From the NCBI RefSeq assembly GCF_016097555.1, contig NC_054704.1:32015554-32079553 (forward strand): 64,000 nucleotides of DNA. The letters are read 5' to 3'. Below the pieces are notes generated by a model. That model did not search any database and was not told the origin of the DNA. It worked only from the letters and a program-made list of their open reading frames with translations. Source of the stretch: Gigantopelta aegis. Lineage: Eukaryota; Mollusca; Gastropoda; Neomphalida; Peltospiridae. Made by a program: the position numbers and the translations under genes. Below, piece after piece: positions 59,446-64,000 of this stretch. The number at the start of each line of letters is the position of its first letter. Positions within the stretch are counted from its first letter, which is position 1.

Positions 59446-59862
59446 GTCAATGTCCATTTATGTTGGTGAAATAATTCTAGCAGCAGGGATGGAAAACAAA
59501 TGACTGACCTTTTTTTTTTTTAAATATTTGATAAATGTGTATGTACCAATATATTACAGCATTCATTAATTTAAAATTATTACTTTAAGGCAAAAATAGT
59601 TTCTTTAAATTAAGTTGTTAAAATACAAAGTAACACATGTAATCATTTCATTTTATAAATATTTGCGTGCTTATATTCATCTGCAGTTCAAACAGATGAT
59701 TCTTTGCATGTATATCAGCTACCAAGCTGTCCAGGACAAGACAGTGAGTATGGTGAAGAAACAAATGATGTTGTAGCCTTATAGTTTTCCGCTAAGCTGT
59801 GTACTCAATCAAGTTGTAACTGATACTGCAATGGGAATTCCCAGCATCTATCAATCTGTTTT

Positions 59863-59998
59863 GGGCTGGATGTAGCCCAGTGGTAAAGTGCTAGCTTGAT
59901 GCACAGTCGGTGTGGGATTCCAGCCAGAACACTTCAACTGGTTTATCAAAGGCCATGGTATGTACTATCCTGTCTGTAGGATAGTGCATATACAATTT
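59863..59998 (+). mobile_element. SINE family A, fragment
   Basis: gctggatgtagcccagtggt head with an internal deletion, ending after ggatagtgcatata. Confidence 0.6.
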
Positions 59999-60140
59999 TG
60001 TTTTTTCAAAGATTAATTTTTACTACTGAAAGACTCGCCGTCTTCTCTGCTTAAAATTCAACATAAAGTAACTGCATCAGTCATGGAACATAAATTAGAA
60101 CAAGTAATAATTCAACTGGGGTTGGGGGGGGGGGGGGGGG

Positions 60141-60385
60141 GAAGTAGCCCAGTGGTAAAGTCTGATGTGCAGTCAGTTTGGGATCAATCCCCATCAGTGG
60201 GCCTATTGGGCTATTTCTCGTTCCAGCCAGTGTACCACGACTGGTATATCAAAGGACATGGTATGTGCTATTCTGTCTGTGGGATGGTGCATATAAAAGA
60301 TCCCTTGCTGCTAATGGGAAAATGTAGCGGGTTTCCTCTCTAAGACTATATGTCAAAATTACCAAATGTTTGATATCCATGATTA
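60141..60385 (+). mobile_element. SINE family A variant
   Basis: Preceded by a G run. Head gtagcccagtggtaaagtct, body as family A, then a different tail (aatgtagcgggtttcctctc, caaatgtttgatatcc). Confidence 0.8.
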
Positions 60386-60411
60386 AACTAAATGGCTTAA
60401 CCAATACACCA

Positions 60412-61290
60412 TCAAGTTAAGAAAGAGTTAAATACTGAGATCTTTAATGTATCCTGTTCACAAGTTAAGAAAGAGTTAAATACTGAGATCTTTAATGTAT
60501 CCTGTTCACAAGTTAAGAAAGAGTTAAATACTGAGATCTTTAATGTATCCTGTTCACAAGTTAAGAAACAGTTAAATACACAGATTTTTAATGTATCCTG
60601 TTCACAAGTTAAGAAACAGTTAAATACTGAGATCTTTAATGTATCCTGTTCACAAGTTAAGAAACAGTTAAATATTGATATCTTTAAAGTGTCCTGTTCA
60701 TACGTTAAGAAACAGCTAAATATTGATATCTTTAATGTGTCCTGTTCACATGTTAAGAAACAGTTAAATATTGAGATCTTTAATGTATCCTGTTCACAAG
60801 TTAAGAAACAGTTAAATATTGATATCTTTAAAGTGTCCTGTTCATACGTTAAGAAACAGCTAAATATTGATATCTTTAATGTGTCCTGTTCACATGTTAA
60901 GAAACAGTTAAATATTGAGATCTTTAATGTATCCTGTTCACAAGTAAGAAACATTTAAATACTGAGATCTTTAATGTATCCAGTTCACAAGTTAAGAAAC
61001 AGTTAAATTCTGATATATTTAATGTATCCTGTTCATAAGTTAAGAAACAGTTAAATACTGAAATATTTAATATATTCTGTTCACAAGTTAAGAAACAGTT
61101 AAATATTGATATCTTTAATGTATCCTGTTCACAAGTTAAGAAACAGTTAAATACTGAGATCTTTAATGTATCCTGTTCACAAGTTAAGAAACTGTTAAAT
61201 ACTGAGATCTTTAATGTATCCAGTTCACAAGTTTATAAACAGTTAAATACTGAGCTCTTTAATGTATCCAGGTCTCAAGTTAAGAAATTC
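60412..61290. repeat. 48-bp tandem array, about 18 units
   Basis: Unit acaagttaagaaacagttaa + atactgagatctttaatgta + tcctgttc. A two-unit block (tacgttaagaaacagctaaa) is itself duplicated. Because 48 is a multiple of three, open frames run through it on both strands without being genes. Confidence 0.95.
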
Positions 61291-61951
61291 ATATAAATAC
61301 AATTGATGAAAATGAACTGAATAGATTGAGGCTAAATTTAAAACTTACACTAACTTTTATTTTTAAGTATAGACATTTTACCGACATTTTCTCATCTGTA
61401 TTTTACAATTGTCAACTACTGCTGATTGTCTTTTTTATGAACCAGCTGATGATGATGATATACCAGTACACTGAAGTCATAAATAGCATTACACATAAAT
61501 CTTTGTCTAGACATTGTGTGGGAATTCTTTTATCTGCATCTTGCAAATGTCGTACATAATTCTGATAGGATCAACAATTTTCAAGCCAAATATCTTGATG
61601 GTCTGGTTCATAAAATAATGGGTGAAAATATATGGGAAAAGTGAGGCCCTATAAACCTCACACATAAATCTGTGTCTACACAATTACAGGAACTCTGTCA
61701 TCAGCATGTTGTAAATATCAGACGTCTTTTGTTAGAATTAACAATTTAATATTGATTTATCATTTTCTTGGATTTTTTTATGCACTGTAATCTGCTAGAG
61801 ACTTATTTAATATTACTAATATTCTTCTCTCTTTTTTTTAAATTTTAATAAGAACACAAATTATTATGTGAAGGGTGGAGTAAAGGTAACATTTTGTGTA
61901 TACACATCGCCCACAAAATAAAATATTATTTAAATCAACTATGCATTAAGA
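61291..61951. other. Non-coding stretch, no recognised content
   Basis: Between the 48-bp array and a SINE. No SLC4A11-like exon found on the minus strand by eye. Confidence 0.4.
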
Positions 61952-62250
61952 AAAAGTTTTGTTTTGTTTAACGACACCGCTAGAGCACATTGATTTATTA
62001 ATCATCACTATTGGATGTCAGACATTTGGTCATTTTGACACAGTCATAGAGATGAAACCCGCTACATTTTCCTAGTAGTAGTAAGGGATCTTTTATATCC
62101 CACAGACAGGATAGCACATAACCATGGCCTTTGATATACCAGTTGTGGTGCACTGGCTAGAGTGAGAAATAGCCCAATAAGCCCACTGACGGGCATCGAT
62201 CCTAGACGCATCAAGCGAGCATTTTACCACTGGGCTACGTCCTGCCCTCT
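61952..62250 (-). mobile_element. SINE family A variant with clear target duplication
   Basis: Reverse orientation (tttgtttaacgacaccgcta to ctgggctacgtcctgccc). ctatgcattaag occurs on both sides (61939 and 62249), a 12-bp target-site duplication. Confidence 0.8.
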
Positions 62251-62261
62251 ATGCATTAAGC

Positions 62262-63208
62262 AAGGCACCAGACCCACCAGGAATAAAATAACAACTAGGA
62301 TATCTTCCCCTTCTCCACAAAATGTGACCAATTCTCGAACAAGGCACCAGACCCACCAGGAATAAAATAACAACTAGGATATCTTCCCCTTCTCCACAAA
62401 ATGTGACCAATTCTCAAACAAGGCATCAGACCCACCAGGAATAAAATAACTAGGATATCTTCCCCTTCTCCACAAAATGTGACCAATTCTCAAACAAGGC
62501 ACCAGACCCACCAGGAATAAAATAACAACTAGGATATCTTCCCCTTCTCCACAAAATATGACCAATTCTCGAACAAGGCACCAGACCCACCAGGAATAAA
62601 ATAACAACTAGGATATCTTCCCCTTCTCCACAAAATGTGACCAATTCTCGAACAAGGCACCAGACCCACCAGGAATAAAATAACAACTAGGATATCTTCC
62701 CCTTCTCCACAAAATGTGACCAATTCTCGAACAAGGCACCAGACCCACCAGAAATAAAATAACAACTAGGATATCTTCCCCTTCTCCACAAAATGTGACC
62801 AATTCTCGAACAAGGCACCAGACCCACCAGGAATAAAATAACAACTAGGATATCTTCCCCTTCTCCACAAAATGTGACCAATTCTCGAACAAGGCACCAG
62901 ACCTACCAGGAATAAAATAACAACTAGGATATCTTCCCCTTCTCCACAAAATGTGATCAATTCTCGAACAAGGCACCAGACCCACCAGGAATAAAATAAC
63001 AACTAGGATATCTTCCCCTTCTCCACAAAATGTGACCAATTCTCGAACAAGGCACCAGACCCACCAGGAATAAAATAACAACTAGGATATCTTCCCCTTC
63101 TCCACAAAATGTGACCAATTCTCGAACAAGGCACCAGACCCACCAGGAATAAAATAACAACTAGGATATCTTCCCCTTCTCCACAAAATGTGACCAATTC
63201 TCGAATAA
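62262..63208. repeat. 79-bp tandem array x12
   Basis: Unit aaggcaccagacccaccagg + aataaaataacaactaggat + atcttccccttctccacaaa + atgtgaccaattctcgaac, nearly identical throughout. It begins right after the target duplication of the SINE at 61952. Confidence 0.95.
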
Positions 63209-63254
63209 AATTTGTTTTGTTTCATGAAATGAATTATATAGACATAAAGTATAT

Positions 63255-63690
63255 TAATTACCGGTATTGGCTAATGGATGTCAATTTTTTTAAATTCTTA
63301 TATATATTTTTCAAAGGAAACCCACTACATTTTTTCATTAGCAGCAAGTGATCTTTTATATGCACTTTCCTACAGACAGAACAGCACATACCACAGCCTT
63401 TGATTTACCGGTTGGGATTGGAAAAACCCAATAGCTTCACCAAGGATGTTCAATTCTTTAACCCAAGCACCTCGGGCTGACTAAGCAAAATAAAGTGTAA
63501 ATTTGTTGTTTTTTAATGCCACCACTAGAGCACATTGTGTTCTTTATCATTGGCTAATGGATGTCAAACAGTTGGTCATTTTAGCATATAGTCTTAGAGA
63601 GGAAACATGCTACAGTTTTCCATTAGCAGCAAGGGATCTTTTATATGCACCATCCCACATACAGACTGAGCTCTGTGTATAGTGGAACAG
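63255..63690 (-). mobile_element. Two SINE family A variant copies, reverse orientation
   Basis: Copy 1 at about 63255-63475 and copy 2 at about 63505-63690, each with agcaagtgatcttttatatg or agcaagggatcttttatatg. A third copy starts near 63930 and runs off the window. Confidence 0.6.
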
Positions 63691-64000
63691 CACTTGGTGT
63701 ATAGTGCCACCACAGACAATATATAATATATAAAGGGGTCGAAACAGGCTGAAATTCCTGTGAGATATTTGGTTCGGTAAGCTACAAATTCTACCAGACT
63801 GAATTAAACATGATCATAAAGTATAAATATAAAATAATTATCATAAAGTATAAATGTAAAATGGTGATTTTGATCAGCAAAAACTGGTTGGGACGGCAAT
63901 ATTTCAGCCCCTGATATATTTGTTTACTAATTATATGTAAGGAATCTTTGGTATTCACTTTTCCACAGAAAGGTCAGCACATACCATGGCTGTTGATACA

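Noticed and set aside
8786..60385. tRNA-like A/B-box segments considered as tRNA genes
   Set aside because: All are heads of SINE copies with attached bodies and target duplications; no cloverleaf-complete tRNA gene was found.
60412..60954. 180-aa open frame on the minus strand made of repeated FLTCEQDTLKISIF units
   Set aside because: It is a by-product of the 48-bp tandem array; frames are open on both strands and there is no gene context.
62295..63197. Series of overlapping 63-78-aa minus-strand frames (LVTFCGEGEDILVVILFLVG type)
   Set aside because: Shadow of the 79-bp array; the same peptide recurs because 79 is one more than a multiple of three.
50638..63208. Direct-repeat arrays considered as CRISPR-like
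   Set aside because: Units are contiguous with no unique spacers and lie in a eukaryotic gene; they are minisatellites.
59170..64000. Search for the first SLC4A11 exons
   Set aside because: No minus-strand segment here resembles the SLC4A11 N-terminus with fitting splice sites; the exons are more likely beyond the window.

Overview
This is an AT-rich, repeat-dense eukaryotic window, almost certainly from a marine mollusc and probably a gastropod. The evidence is two intron-rich metazoan genes, many tRNA-headed SINEs of a type abundant in molluscan genomes, small TIR elements (MITEs) and long minisatellite arrays. The species cannot be named from sequence alone.

Layout. 1-5570 is intergenic DNA full of decayed repeats, including a 380-bp long-armed palindrome and an unexplained GC-rich patch near 3.4-4.7 kb. 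6096-34911 (+) holds a complete gene for the nuclear exosome RNA helicase MTR4 (MTREX): 26 coding exons join in frame into 1026 codons plus stop. Intron 8 carries an antisense, decayed two-exon DDE transposase-like gene with C2H2 fingers (18419 down to 15080). Intron 10 carries a pogo/Tigger-like element with only the start of its transposase. Intron 25 is almost filled by a 1-kb TA-flanked TIR element. The MTR4 3' UTR opens with a 68-bp tandem array.

37.7-38.0 kb separates two convergent genes. 39596-59169 (-) is the 3' portion (16 exons, about 760 codons) of an SLC4A11-type transporter, from part of the cytosolic N-terminal domain to the stop codon. Its first exons should lie beyond 64000. 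All its exon junctions are in frame except one, where a microexon is probably missing. 59.2-64 kb is intron or upstream DNA with SINEs and two large arrays (48-bp and 79-bp units).

The two genes are unrelated in function (RNA surveillance; membrane transport of H+/OH-/NH3) and show no sign of joint regulation beyond tail-to-tail neighbourhood.

The most unusual signal is a recurrent structure. At five exons (MTR4 exons 5, 9 and 15; two SLC4A11 exons) the last 12 to about 60 exonic bases plus the 5' splice site are duplicated in direct orientation into the downstream intron. Copy number runs from 2 to 20. The result is arrays of decoy splice donors. I found no matching arrays at acceptors.
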